The notes under the pieces were generated by a model. That model ran no database searches, was not told where the DNA came from, and saw only the letters and a program-made list of their open reading frames with translations. Of a stretch of 25,250 bases of DNA, positions 7,125-14,109 are shown piece after piece (the first letter of the stretch is position 1; each line of letters opens with the position of its first letter). Source of the stretch: Candidatus Aenigmatarchaeota archaeon (lineage in GTDB: Archaea > Aenigmatarchaeota > Aenigmatarchaeia > Aenigmatarchaeales > Aenigmatarchaeaceae); the NCBI GenBank assembly GCA_017608545.1, contig JAFCFQ010000001.1, forward strand, positions 1-25,250, in the 5' to 3' direction. A program made the position numbers and the translations under genes.

Positions 7125-7814
7125 ATGGGAAAAAGAATAATTCAAAGAGCTAGAGGAAAAGGCGGGCCAAGGTATCGTGCTCCTAGTCATAGGTATGTAG
7201 GTAAAGTTAAATATGGTTTCAAAAAAGGTGAAGTTGTTGATATTGTTCATGATCCTGGAAGAGATGCGCCTCTAGCTAAAGTGAAAACTGATGAAAAAGA
7301 AGTTTTTATAATAGCTGCTGAGGGTTTAAAAGTTGGTGATACTGTAGATTTAGAAGGTGAGGCAAAAATAGGTAATGTTTTACCACTAAGTAAAATACCA
7401 AAAGGTTCTTCTATTTTTGCTATAGAGAATTATCCTGGCTCTGGTCCAAAGCTTTGTTGTTCTCCTGGAACAAGAGCGCTCATAGTTTCTCATGAAGCAA
7501 AAAAAGTTATTGTTCAAATGCCTTCAAAAGAATTCAAATCCCTTAATCCTAAATGCTTGGCAACAATAGGAATACCAGCTGGTGGTGGAAGAAGAGATAA
7601 ACCTTTTGTTAAAGCAGGTCAAAAATTTTATTTAATGAAAGCAAGAAACAGGCTTTGGCCAAGAACATCTGGTGTAAAAATGAATCCAGTTGATCATCCG
7701 TTTGGTGGTAGAACAAAGCCAGGAATTCCAATGACAGTGTCGAGACATGCTCCTCCAGGAGCAAAAGTAGGATCAATAGCAGCTAGAAGAACTGGTAGAA
7801 GGAAGAAGAAGTGA
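7125..7814 (+). CDS. rpl2: Ribosomal protein uL2
   Basis: A 229-residue primary 23S-rRNA-binding protein, essential for subunit association and the peptidyl-transferase region. MGKRIIQRARGKGGPRYRAPSH is the archaeal N-terminus. The conserved VDHPFGG begins at residue 189, followed by TVSRHAPPGAKVGSIAARRTG. The stretch after HPFGG reads RTKPG rather than the frequent GG-x-x-x-HPG, a modest local divergence. It starts 4 bases after uL23, with TGTGATGAT as the binding-site region. Confidence 0.97.
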   Translation: MGKRIIQRARGKGGPRYRAPSHRYVGKVKYGFKKGEVVDIVHDPGRDAPLAKVKTDEKEVFIIAAEGLKVGDTVDLEGEAKIGNVLPLSKIPKGSSIFAIENYPGSGPKLCCSPGTRALIVSHEAKKVIVQMPSKEFKSLNPKCLATIGIPAGGGRRDKPFVKAGQKFYLMKARNRLWPRTSGVKMNPVDHPFGGRTKPGIPMTVSRHAPPGAKVGSIAARRTGRRKKK

Positions 7815-7818
7815 TAAT

Positions 7819-8199
7819 ATGCCTAAAGTATTCACTTATAAAGGCAAAACAATTGAGGAACTACAAAAAATGAGTTTAGAAGAGTTTGCAAAGTTAGTTT
7901 CAGCAAGAGAGAGAAGAAGTTTATTAAGAGGTTTTAATGATGTCGAAAAAAAGTTTTTACAAAAAATAAGAAAATCTGATAAGCCTGTTAGAACACATTT
8001 AAGAGAAATGGTAATAATACCTGAAATGCTTTTCAAGAAAGTTTTAGTTCATAATGGTAAAGAATGGATATTACTTGAAATAAAGCCTGAAATGCTTGGA
8101 CATCGTTTAGGTGAATTCGCTTTAACAAGGAAAAAAGTTGTCCATTCAGCACCTGGAGTAGGTGCTACAAAATCATCAAAGTTCCTTCCGTTAAAGTGA
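7819..8199 (+). CDS. rps19: Ribosomal protein uS19
   Basis: A 126-residue protein of the 30S head, near the decoding side and the subunit bridge. The core HLREMVIIPEMLFKKVLVHNG and the C-terminal GHRLGEFALTRKKVVHSAPGVGATKSSKF are typical. The archaeal N-terminal helix (FTYKGKTIEELQKMSLEEFAKL) is present. GTGAT spans the uL2 stop and serves as binding site; 4-base spacing to uL2. Confidence 0.97.
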   Translation: MPKVFTYKGKTIEELQKMSLEEFAKLVSARERRSLLRGFNDVEKKFLQKIRKSDKPVRTHLREMVIIPEMLFKKVLVHNGKEWILLEIKPEMLGHRLGEFALTRKKVVHSAPGVGATKSSKFLPLK

Positions 8200-8203
8200 T
8201 GTT

Positions 8204-8617
8204 ATGAAGTATTCCATAAAAACAAAAGAAAAAGTTCGTGCTTTAGGTACATTTTCAATTTCACCAATAAATGCGACAAAAGTCTGTAGAGCATTAAATA
8301 GAAAAAAATTTAGTGATGCAAAAAAGTTTTTAGAAAAATTAATTAACAAAGAAGTCTCAATAAATGGGAAATATTTTACTAAGACTTCTAAAGAAATTTT
8401 AAAACTTTTAGATCAATTGGAAAACAATGCAAAAGCTATGAACTTGGATGCAAATTCATTAAATCTTTTTATATCTGCACATAAAGGTTCTACAATGTAT
8501 AGAGCTAGAAGAGATAGAAGGCATGGTATTAAATTAAAATCAGCTCATATACAAGCTGTTTTAAGTGATAAAAATGGCTTTGGAAAAAAAGTTCGTGAAA
8601 GAAGCAATAAGAAATAG
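8204..8617 (+). CDS. rpl22: Ribosomal protein uL22
   Basis: A 137-residue exit-tunnel protein. The core includes the segment from SPINATKVCRALNRKKFSDA, and the tunnel hairpin is followed by RRDRRHGIKLKSAHIQAVLSD, typical for archaea. The last 44 bases also encode the first 14 codons of uS3 in another frame, so the C-terminal tail DKNGFGKKVRERSNKK is constrained by dual coding. GTGATG precedes the ATG. Confidence 0.95.
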   Translation: MKYSIKTKEKVRALGTFSISPINATKVCRALNRKKFSDAKKFLEKLINKEVSINGKYFTKTSKEILKLLDQLENNAKAMNLDANSLNLFISAHKGSTMYRARRDRRHGIKLKSAHIQAVLSDKNGFGKKVRERSNKK

Positions 8618-9242
8618 AGATGTAGAAGAATTTTTAGCAAACCAATTCGCTAAAGCTGGTTATAGTCATTGTGAAATACAAAGAACACCGTTGAGTATAA
8701 GAATTACGGTTTATGCTCACAAACCAGGATTAATAATTGGGAGGGGTGGAAAAAACATAGATCTCATTATACAAACTTTGAAGGAAAAATTTGGTTTTGA
8801 AAATCCACAATTAGATGTTCAAGAGGTAAAAGTTCCAGATTTAGATCCATACATTATTTCAAAATGGATAGCATCTGCAATTGAAAGGGGCATAAATTAC
8901 AAAAGAGTTGCACATTTGGCTTTAGAAAGAGTTATGGATGCAGGTGCTGTTGGTGTTGCAATAAGGATATCTGGAAAAATAGGAGGTGATATGGCAAGAA
9001 CAGAAAAATTTTCTGCTGGTTATTTGAAATATTCGGGAGAACCTGCAGAAACTGATGTAAAAACAGCCTATGCGCAAGCAAATGTTAAATTAGGAACAGT
9101 AGGAATTCAAGTTAGAATATTAACTGAACCTCCAAAAGAATTAGAGCTTTTAAAAAAGATCGAAAAACTATCAGAAAAAATTGAAGAAGTTGAAGAAAAG
9201 GGGGTAGAAGAAGTTGGCGATAATAAAGAAAAGACAGATTAA
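8574..9242 (+). CDS. rps3: Ribosomal protein uS3
   Basis: A 222-residue protein at the mRNA entry channel. MALEKKFVKEAIRNRDVEEFL is the archaeal N-terminus. A KH domain has its GxxG loop as GRGG at residues 56-59; the C-terminal domain follows, ending in a Glu/Lys-rich tail. The start is ATG 8574, with AGTGAT at 8564-8569; GTG 8565 lies inside that site and would add MIK, not seen in homologues. It overlaps uL22 by 44 bases and uL29 by 29 bases. Confidence 0.96.
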   Translation: MALEKKFVKEAIRNRDVEEFLANQFAKAGYSHCEIQRTPLSIRITVYAHKPGLIIGRGGKNIDLIIQTLKEKFGFENPQLDVQEVKVPDLDPYIISKWIASAIERGINYKRVAHLALERVMDAGAVGVAIRISGKIGGDMARTEKFSAGYLKYSGEPAETDVKTAYAQANVKLGTVGIQVRILTEPPKELELLKKIEKLSEKIEEVEEKGVEEVGDNKEKTD

Positions 9243-9423
9243 AGAAATGTCTCATAATGATCTTATCAAAAGATTAAATGAGTTAAAATTGGAATTGGTA
9301 AAAGAAAAAGGACAGATTGCTATTGGAGGAACTCCAAGCAATCCTGGAAGAATTAAGGAAATTAAAAAAACAATAGCAAGAATTTTAACTGAACTAAAAA
9401 GGAGGGGTGAAAAAGCTGCCTGA
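9214..9423 (+). CDS. rpl29: Ribosomal protein uL29, TTG start
   Basis: A 69-residue helical-hairpin protein at the exit tunnel. The start is TTG 9214, because the resulting MAIIKKRQIKEMSHNDLIKRL matches the archaeal uL29 N-terminus and a G-rich site (GGGGGT, 9200-9205) lies just upstream. The alternative ATG at 9247 would remove the first basic segment. It overlaps uS3 by 29 bases; its last 8 bases overlap the proposed aIF1 start. With aIF1, it is one of two consecutive genes here with a non-ATG start. Confidence 0.9.
   Translation: MAIIKKRQIKEMSHNDLIKRLNELKLELVKEKGQIAIGGTPSNPGRIKEIKKTIARILTELKRRGEKAA
9401..9410 (+). promoter_or_regulatory. Exceptionally strong Shine-Dalgarno site for aIF1
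   Basis: GGAGGGGTGA combines GGAGG and GGTGA, giving the most extensive complementarity to the archaeal 16S 3' end (AUCACCUCC) in the operon. Its end is 5 bases before CTG 9416, the same spacing as at ATG 6550 and ATG 14106. Confidence 0.7.
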
Positions 9424-9721
9424 AGTATGTCCAATATGTGGTTTGCCTAAAGAGCTCTGCATTTGTAAAGAGATGGCAAAGGAAGAAGCAAAGATAAAAG
9501 TCTACCTTGTGAAGAGGTCTTATGGAAAATCAGTGACCATAATAGACGGAATTGATGAAAAAGCAAATCCTAAAGATTTGACAAAGAAGTTAAAAACAAA
9601 ACTTGCATGCGGAGGAACTTATAAGAACGGCAAAATAGAACTCAGAGGTGATCATAGAAACAAGATAAAAAAGCTCTTGGTTGATGCAGGGTTTCCAGAA
9701 GAGAAGATTGAAGTTGAGTAA
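9416..9721 (+). CDS. Translation initiation factor aIF1 (SUI1 family), probable CTG start
   Basis: A SUI1/eIF1-family factor that promotes mRNA scanning or binding and rejects wrong start codons on the small subunit. From CTG 9416 the product is 101 residues beginning MPEVCPICGLPKELCIC, the archaeal aIF1 N-terminus with four cysteines (5, 8, 15, 17). The SUI1 core includes GKSVTIIDGID, KLKTKLACGGTYKNGKIELRGDH and the C-terminal AGFPEEKIEVE. No ATG fits: the next in-frame ATG is 9473 and would delete the cysteines; GTG 9407 lies within the binding site. Lys codons are about half AAG, unlike neighbours dominated by AAA. The position between uL29 and Rnp1 is standard for archaea. Confidence 0.92.
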   Translation: MPEVCPICGLPKELCICKEMAKEEAKIKVYLVKRSYGKSVTIIDGIDEKANPKDLTKKLKTKLACGGTYKNGKIELRGDHRNKIKKLLVDAGFPEEKIEVE

Positions 9722-9722
9722 A

Positions 9723-10001
9723 ATGATTTCAGCAAAAAATTTGATTAGGCATGAATTAATAGGCTTAAAAGTAGAAGTTGTTGATAGTACAAACAAATTT
9801 CATATTGGTATAAAAGGTTTGGTTGTTGATGAAACAAAAAACCTTTTAATTATAGAAACAGAAAAAGGAATAAAAAAAATTCAGAAAAAAGGAACCACAT
9901 TTGTGTTTGAAATTCCAAACGGTAAAAAAGTTAAAGTTAACGGAACAATAATTGCAAAAAGACCTGAAGATAGGATAAAATTAAAGGTGAAAAAATGGTG
10001 A
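9723..10001 (+). CDS. rnp1: RNase P protein component 1 (Rnp1/Rpp29)
   Basis: A 92-residue protein subunit of RNase P, which matures tRNA 5' ends; archaeal Rpp29 pairs with Rpp21 and binds the specificity domain of the RNA. ISAKNLIRHELIGLKVEVVDS followed by GIKGLVVDETKNLLIIET and TTFVFEIPNGKKVKVNG is the Sm-like barrel signature of Pop4/Rpp29. ATG 9723 lies one base after the aIF1 stop. An upstream in-frame start inside aIF1 is not supported by family alignment. It overlaps uS17 by 7 bases. Confidence 0.93.
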   Translation: MISAKNLIRHELIGLKVEVVDSTNKFHIGIKGLVVDETKNLLIIETEKGIKKIQKKGTTFVFEIPNGKKVKVNGTIIAKRPEDRIKLKVKKW

Positions 10002-10333
10002 AACAAAAAGTTAGAAACATAGGGATAGAAGCTAAACCACCTGAAAAGACTTGTAAAGATGTTAAATGTCCTTGGCATGGAAAGCTTCCAATCAGAGGTA
10101 GAGTTTTCGTTGGTAAAGTTGTTAGTGATAAGGCCTCAAAAACTGTAATTGTTAGGTGGGATTATCATCACTACATTCCTAAATATGAAAGATATGAGAG
10201 AAGGCATACCAAAGTTGCAGCCTATAACCCTGAATGCATAAATGCTAAAGAGGGAGACATTGTTAAAATTGCTGAGTGTAGACCATTATCAAAAACTAAA
10301 AAATTCGTTGTTATTGAAAAGGTGAAGAAATGA
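9995..10333 (+). CDS. rps17: Ribosomal protein uS17
   Basis: A 112-residue 16S-binding protein. The archaeal N-terminal region with CKDVKCPWHGKLPIRGR is followed by the OB-fold core VFVGKVVSDKASKTVIV and YERYERRHTKVAAYNPEC. GGTGA at 9986-9990 is 4 bases before the ATG. It overlaps the Rnp1 gene by 7 bases and uL14 as ATGA. Confidence 0.97.
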   Translation: MVKQKVRNIGIEAKPPEKTCKDVKCPWHGKLPIRGRVFVGKVVSDKASKTVIVRWDYHHYIPKYERYERRHTKVAAYNPECINAKEGDIVKIAECRPLSKTKKFVVIEKVKK

Positions 10334-10728
10334 AGCCTGTATCAGCAAAAATAACAAAAGGTTTGCAAGTCGGAAGTTATGTTAAATGTGTTGATAATTC
10401 AGGTGCAACATTACTTCAAATAATAGCCGTTAAGGGTTATAAAGGAGTGAAAAGTAGAATTCCTAGTTGTGGGGTGGGTAGTTGGATTATCTGCTCTGTA
10501 AAAGAGGGAGATCCGAAACTAAAACATCAAGTTGTTAATGCTGTTATAGTTAGACAAAAAAAGGAATATAGGAGAAAAAATGGAATAAGAGTAAAATTTG
10601 AAGATAATGCTGCTGTTTTAATCAATGAAAAAGGGGAACCAAGAGGAACTAAAATCAAAGGACCAATAGCCAAAGAAGTTGTTGAAAGATTTTCAACTAT
10701 AGGTAAAATTGCTACTATGGTGTTGTAA
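10330..10728 (+). CDS. rpl14: Ribosomal protein uL14
   Basis: A 132-residue subunit-interface protein. The family core VGSYVKCVDNSGATLLQIIAV and the later NAVIVRQKKEYRRKNGIRVKFEDNAAV, with RGTKIKGPIAKE, are unmistakable. AAGGTGA before the ATG is the binding site. Junctions: ATGA overlap with uS17 and TAATG (1-base overlap) with uL24. Confidence 0.97.
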   Translation: MKPVSAKITKGLQVGSYVKCVDNSGATLLQIIAVKGYKGVKSRIPSCGVGSWIICSVKEGDPKLKHQVVNAVIVRQKKEYRRKNGIRVKFEDNAAVLINEKGEPRGTKIKGPIAKEVVERFSTIGKIATMVL

Positions 10729-11126
10729 TGAAATCAAAAAAACCAAGAAAACAAAGGAAAGCTTTGTATGAGGCACCTTTGCATAAAAGGCACAAGTTGT
10801 TATCAGCTCATTTATCAAAAGAGTTGAGAAAAAAATGGAATAAAAGATCGTTACCAGTTAGAAGAGGTGATGAAGTAAAAGTTATGAGAGGAAAATTCAA
10901 AGGAACCATAGGAAAAATTTCAAAAGTCGATTTAAAAAAATTAAAAGTTTATATTGAAAATGTTAAAAGAAAAAAAGTTTCGGGAGAAGAAGTTCATGTT
11001 CCAATACATCCTTCAAATTTGTTAATTTTGAATCCTGTTATGGATGATAAAGAAAGATTAAAAGTGATTCAAAGAGCGAAAAAGGTGAAAGAAAATGGCA
11101 AAACTAAAAAGACTAACAGCACCTAA
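10728..11126 (+). CDS. rpl24: Ribosomal protein uL24
   Basis: A 132-residue assembly-initiator protein. The archaeal N-terminal stretch KSKKPRKQRKALYEAPLHKRHKLL is followed by the KOW motif region VRRGDEVKVMRGKFKGTIGKI and the conserved HVPIHPSNLLIL. The last 32 bases overlap the start of eS4 in another frame, encoding a Lys-rich tail. Confidence 0.96.
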   Translation: MKSKKPRKQRKALYEAPLHKRHKLLSAHLSKELRKKWNKRSLPVRRGDEVKVMRGKFKGTIGKISKVDLKKLKVYIENVKRKKVSGEEVHVPIHPSNLLILNPVMDDKERLKVIQRAKKVKENGKTKKTNST

Positions 11127-11763
11127 ATGGTGGCCCATTGAAAGGAAAACAAAGAAATTTACAGTTGCTCCTAGAGGTCCTCATCCAAAGAACCTTTCAT
11201 TACCTTTATTGATATTAATAAGAGATGTTTTCAAGTTAGCAGAAACAGGAAAAGAAGCTAAATCAATAATAAAAAGAGGCGAAGTTTTAGTAGACGGTAG
11301 GAAAATAAAAGATCCAAAATTTGGTGTTGGAATTTTTGATGTTATTGAAATCCCAACCTTAAAAAAAGTTTGGAGAGCTATACCAAAAAGAGGTTTAAGT
11401 TTCATAGAAATTCCAGAAAAAGAAAAGAAATTAAAAATTTGTAAAATAATTGACAAAAAAACTTTGAAAGGAAATAAAATTCAATTAAATTTAAATGATG
11501 GAAGAAACATTTTAACAAATGAAAAATATTCTACTAAAGATTCTTTACTAATAGAAATACCAGAACAAAAAATAGTTGAGCATATAAAATTTGAGAAAGA
11601 TTCTCTTGCAATGGTTCTTGGCGGAAAAAATGCTGGTAAAATTGCTAAAATAAAAGAAATAGAAAAAAATAGAGTTTTATTGGAAGGAGAAAGAACTTTT
11701 GAAGTTCCTAAAAAATTGCTAATCATTGTTGGTAAAGATAAACCCTTGATAAAGTTGGAGTGA
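11095..11763 (+). CDS. rps4e: Ribosomal protein eS4
   Basis: A 222-residue archaeal/eukaryotic-specific small-subunit protein. MAKLKRLTAPKWWPIERK is the family start; GPHPKNLSLPLLILIRDV is followed by an S4-like RNA-binding segment (IIKRGEVLVDGRKIKDPKFG) and a C-terminal KOW-type segment (LGGKNAGKIAKI). AAGGTGA lies just before the ATG inside the uL24 gene. It stands between uL24 and uL5 as in other archaea. Confidence 0.96.
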   Translation: MAKLKRLTAPKWWPIERKTKKFTVAPRGPHPKNLSLPLLILIRDVFKLAETGKEAKSIIKRGEVLVDGRKIKDPKFGVGIFDVIEIPTLKKVWRAIPKRGLSFIEIPEKEKKLKICKIIDKKTLKGNKIQLNLNDGRNILTNEKYSTKDSLLIEIPEQKIVEHIKFEKDSLAMVLGGKNAGKIAKIKEIEKNRVLLEGERTFEVPKKLLIIVGKDKPLIKLE

Positions 11764-11767
11764 TTAA

Positions 11768-12268
11768 ATGAATCCTATGAGAAAAATCCGAATAGAAAAA
11801 GTAACGATAAATATTGGTTGTGGAGAAGCCGGAGAAAAGCTTGAGAAAGCTAAAAAATTATTGGAGAATTTAACTAATAGAAAAGTTGTTATAACAAAAA
11901 CTCACAGAAGAACAACATTTGGAACTGCTAAAGGAAGGCCAATTGGTTGTAAAGTTACTTTGAGAGGAAAAGAAGCGGAAGAATTTTTAAAAAAAGCCTT
12001 TGATGCTATAGATAATAAATTACAGAAAACAGTTTTTGATGCTCAAGGAAATTTTTCTTTTGGTATAAAGGAACATATTGATATTCCAGGAGTAAGATAT
12101 GATCCTGAGATTGGTATTTTTGGTATGGATGTTTGTGTAACTCTGGAAAGACCTGGATTTAGAGTTAAGAGAAAAAAGTTATCCAGTAAAATAGGCAAAA
12201 AACATTTAATAAAACCTGAAGAAGCAATCGAGTGGGTTTCTAAAATCTATGGAGTTGAAATAATATGA
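11768..12268 (+). CDS. rpl5: Ribosomal protein uL5
   Basis: A 166-residue 5S-rRNA-binding protein of the central protuberance. MRKIRIEKVTINIGCGEAG is the archaeal start, with the conserved THRRTTFGTAKGRPIGCKVTLRG in parts and FSFGIKEHIDIPG near the centre. GAGTGAT spans the eS4 stop and precedes the ATG. It overlaps the next, non-ribosomal gene as ATGA. Confidence 0.96.
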   Translation: MNPMRKIRIEKVTINIGCGEAGEKLEKAKKLLENLTNRKVVITKTHRRTTFGTAKGRPIGCKVTLRGKEAEEFLKKAFDAIDNKLQKTVFDAQGNFSFGIKEHIDIPGVRYDPEIGIFGMDVCVTLERPGFRVKRKKLSSKIGKKHLIKPEEAIEWVSKIYGVEII

Positions 12269-12621
12269 AAAGGGATATTATGATAATTTTATCTTTATCT
12301 TTTATTATTTTGGCTTTGATATTTTTTATTCAAGAATATTATATTCCAATGAAAAAAGTTCAATATAAATATTCACCAACAGATTTTATAGAACCTTCCA
12401 AAAATTTTATAAAATGTTATGAAAACTCAGATTGTATAAAAGTTAAAGGTTCTGTCTGTCCTGTAACAATGACGTGCGTGAATAAAAATTATCTTCAAGA
12501 ATACAACTCAAAAATAGAAAATTTAGCAGGGAATTTATGGGAGGCTGAATGCCCTGAAAAAACTATAACAGATAACTATGAATGTTTTTGTGTTAATAAT
12601 ACTTGTAAATTGGTGAGTTAA
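12265..12621 (+). CDS. Exported Cys-rich protein embedded between uL5 and uS14, unknown function
   Basis: The 118-residue product has an N-terminal hydrophobic helix (about 5-23, MIILSLSFIILALIFFI) that acts as signal peptide or membrane anchor. An outside domain with eight cysteines follows: C-x5-C-x7-C-x5-C, then a charged helical stretch, C-x10-C-x1-C-x4-C. The even number and the CFCVNNTC ending suggest four disulfides. I cannot name a family. Its ATG overlaps the uL5 stop (ATGA), and its TAA shares a base with the uS14 ATG, so it is translated as part of the ribosomal operon although it must act at or outside the membrane. Confidence 0.82.
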   Translation: MKRDIMIILSLSFIILALIFFIQEYYIPMKKVQYKYSPTDFIEPSKNFIKCYENSDCIKVKGSVCPVTMTCVNKNYLQEYNSKIENLAGNLWEAECPEKTITDNYECFCVNNTCKLVS

Positions 12622-12779
12622 TGAAACCAATGAAAAAAAAGAGGAAATTCGGAAAAGGTTCAAGACAATGCCGTCGTTGTGGAAGTCATAAGGGAGTAAT
12701 TAGAAAATATGGTTTATTTTACTGTAGAAGGTGTATTAGAGAAATAGCTAAAAAGTTGGGATTTAAAAAATATTCGTGA
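12621..12779 (+). CDS. rps14: Ribosomal protein uS14 (zinc-binding type)
   Basis: A 52-residue small-subunit protein. Two CxxC pairs (C17, C20 and C35, C38) form the zinc site: RQCRRCGSHKG and FYCRRCIREIAKKLGF. GGTGA at 12612-12616 is 4 bases before ATG 12621; a second in-frame ATG at 12630 is possible but less well spaced. It shares one base with the preceding gene and its stop (12777-12779) overlaps the binding site of uS8. Confidence 0.96.
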   Translation: MKPMKKKRKFGKGSRQCRRCGSHKGVIRKYGLFYCRRCIREIAKKLGFKKYS

Positions 12780-12784
12780 TATTT

Positions 12785-13171
12785 ATGAGGCACGATTTGT
12801 TATCAGATGTTTTGTCTGCAATAAAAAATGGTGAAAAAACAGGAAAAAGAGAAACAATTACACCTTTTTCTAAATTAGTTAAAGATGTTTTATTAATACT
12901 ACAAAAACACAACTACATAGGAGAGTTTGAATATATAGACGATAAAAGAGGTGGAAAATTTAGGATACAACTTTTAGGAAAAATTAATGACTGCAATTCG
13001 ATTAGACCTAGATTTTATGTTAAAAAAGATGAATACGAAAAATGGGAAAAAAGATTTTTACCAGCTGCTGGTTTAGGTTTTCTTATAGTTTCTACATCTC
13101 AAGGCATAATGACTCATGATGTTGCAAAGAAGAAAGGAATAGGAGGAACATTGCTAGCTTATGTTTATTAG
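12785..13171 (+). CDS. rps8: Ribosomal protein uS8
   Basis: A 128-residue 16S-binding protein. It starts MRHDLLSDVLSAIKNGE. The C-terminal half carries RPRFYVKKDEYEKWEKRFLPAAGLGFLIVSTSQGIMTH in parts and ends GGTLLAYVY, the archaeal form. GTGAT (12776-12780) lies 4 bases before ATG 12785; the GTG at 12776 belongs to that site and is not the start. Confidence 0.96.
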   Translation: MRHDLLSDVLSAIKNGEKTGKRETITPFSKLVKDVLLILQKHNYIGEFEYIDDKRGGKFRIQLLGKINDCNSIRPRFYVKKDEYEKWEKRFLPAAGLGFLIVSTSQGIMTHDVAKKKGIGGTLLAYVY

Positions 13172-13178
13172 TGATATT

Positions 13179-13703
13179 ATGGAAAGAGTAGTTGAAATTC
13201 CAGAGGGAATACAAGTGGAACTAGATGATTTTAAAGTAAAGATTACAGGACCTAAAGGAACTTTGGAAAGAGATTTTTATAGTCCTTTATTTAAAAAAGA
13301 TATAACAATAAAGAAAGTTGATAATAAAATCTTAATATCTTCAGAATCCAAAAGAAAAAAAGTTAAAGCAATGTTAGGTACAATTCAAGCTCATATTCTC
13401 AACATGATTAAAGGGGTAACAGAAGGATTTACAGCAAAATTAAAAATAGTTTATATGCATTTTCCATTCACTGTTAAAATTTCTGGCAAAGAAGTTATAA
13501 TAAATAATTTCTTGGGTGAAAAAACTCCTAGAAAGACTAAAATTGTTGGTGATTGTAAAGTTGAGATTAAAGGCGATGAAATAATTGTGACAGGGATAAA
13601 CAAAGAAGATGTTGGACAAACTGCATTAAATTTAGAAAGAGCAACAAGAATAAAGGCTAGAGATCGCCGTGTTTTCCAGGATGGGATTTTCCGTTTAATG
13701 TGA
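13179..13703 (+). CDS. rpl6: Ribosomal protein uL6
   Basis: A 174-residue protein near the factor-binding site. MERVVEIPEGIQVELDDFKVKITGPKG is the family start. The duplicated fold ends in the conserved GINKEDVGQTALNLERATRIKARDRRVFQDGI in parts. ATG 13179 is chosen over ATG 13161 because GTGAT (13171-13175) lies 3 bases ahead and homologues start here. Confidence 0.96.
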   Translation: MERVVEIPEGIQVELDDFKVKITGPKGTLERDFYSPLFKKDITIKKVDNKILISSESKRKKVKAMLGTIQAHILNMIKGVTEGFTAKLKIVYMHFPFTVKISGKEVIINNFLGEKTPRKTKIVGDCKVEIKGDEIIVTGINKEDVGQTALNLERATRIKARDRRVFQDGIFRLM

Positions 13704-13707
13704 TTTT

Positions 13708-14109
13708 ATGAAAGCTTTAAAATTGAGACTTAAATTAAAAAGGAAGAAACCAAAGTTCATAAGGCAAGGAGGAAAGAATTTAAAAAGATTAGGAGGAAAA
13801 TGGAGAAAACCTCGTGGTAGTCAATCAAAACTCAGAAAACATAAAAAGGCTAGGGGTCATATACCTCATCCAGGTTATGGTTCTCCTAAATCTGTTAGAG
13901 GTTTACATCCTTCTGGCTTCAAAGAAGTATTAGTTTATAATCTAAAAGATTTAGAGAAAATTAATCCAGAAAAGCAAGCATGTAGAATTGCTTCTACTGT
14001 TGGGAAAAAGAAAAGACTTGAAATTATGAAAAAGGCAGAAGAATTAAAAATAAAAGTTTTAAATCCATTAAGAATTGAAACTGAAAAGAAAGATGGTGAA
14101 AATAAATGA
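13708..14109 (+). CDS. rpl32e: Ribosomal protein eL32
   Basis: A 133-residue archaeal/eukaryotic large-subunit protein. The KPKFIRQGGKNLKRLGGKWRKPRG core and HPGYGSPKSVRGLHPSGF are diagnostic. The C-terminal half contains IASTVGKKKRLEIMKKAEEL and ends in a charged tail. TGTGAT precedes the ATG. Its end overlaps the UPF0173 gene as ATGA, whereas eL19 normally follows in archaeal operons. Confidence 0.96.
   Translation: MKALKLRLKLKRKKPKFIRQGGKNLKRLGGKWRKPRGSQSKLRKHKKARGHIPHPGYGSPKSVRGLHPSGFKEVLVYNLKDLEKINPEKQACRIASTVGKKKRLEIMKKAEELKIKVLNPLRIETEKKDGENK

Noticed and set aside
9407..9415. GTG 9407 as the aIF1 start
   Set aside because: It lies within the GGAGGGGTGA ribosome-binding site with no spacing and adds MKK, which archaeal aIF1 proteins do not usually have.
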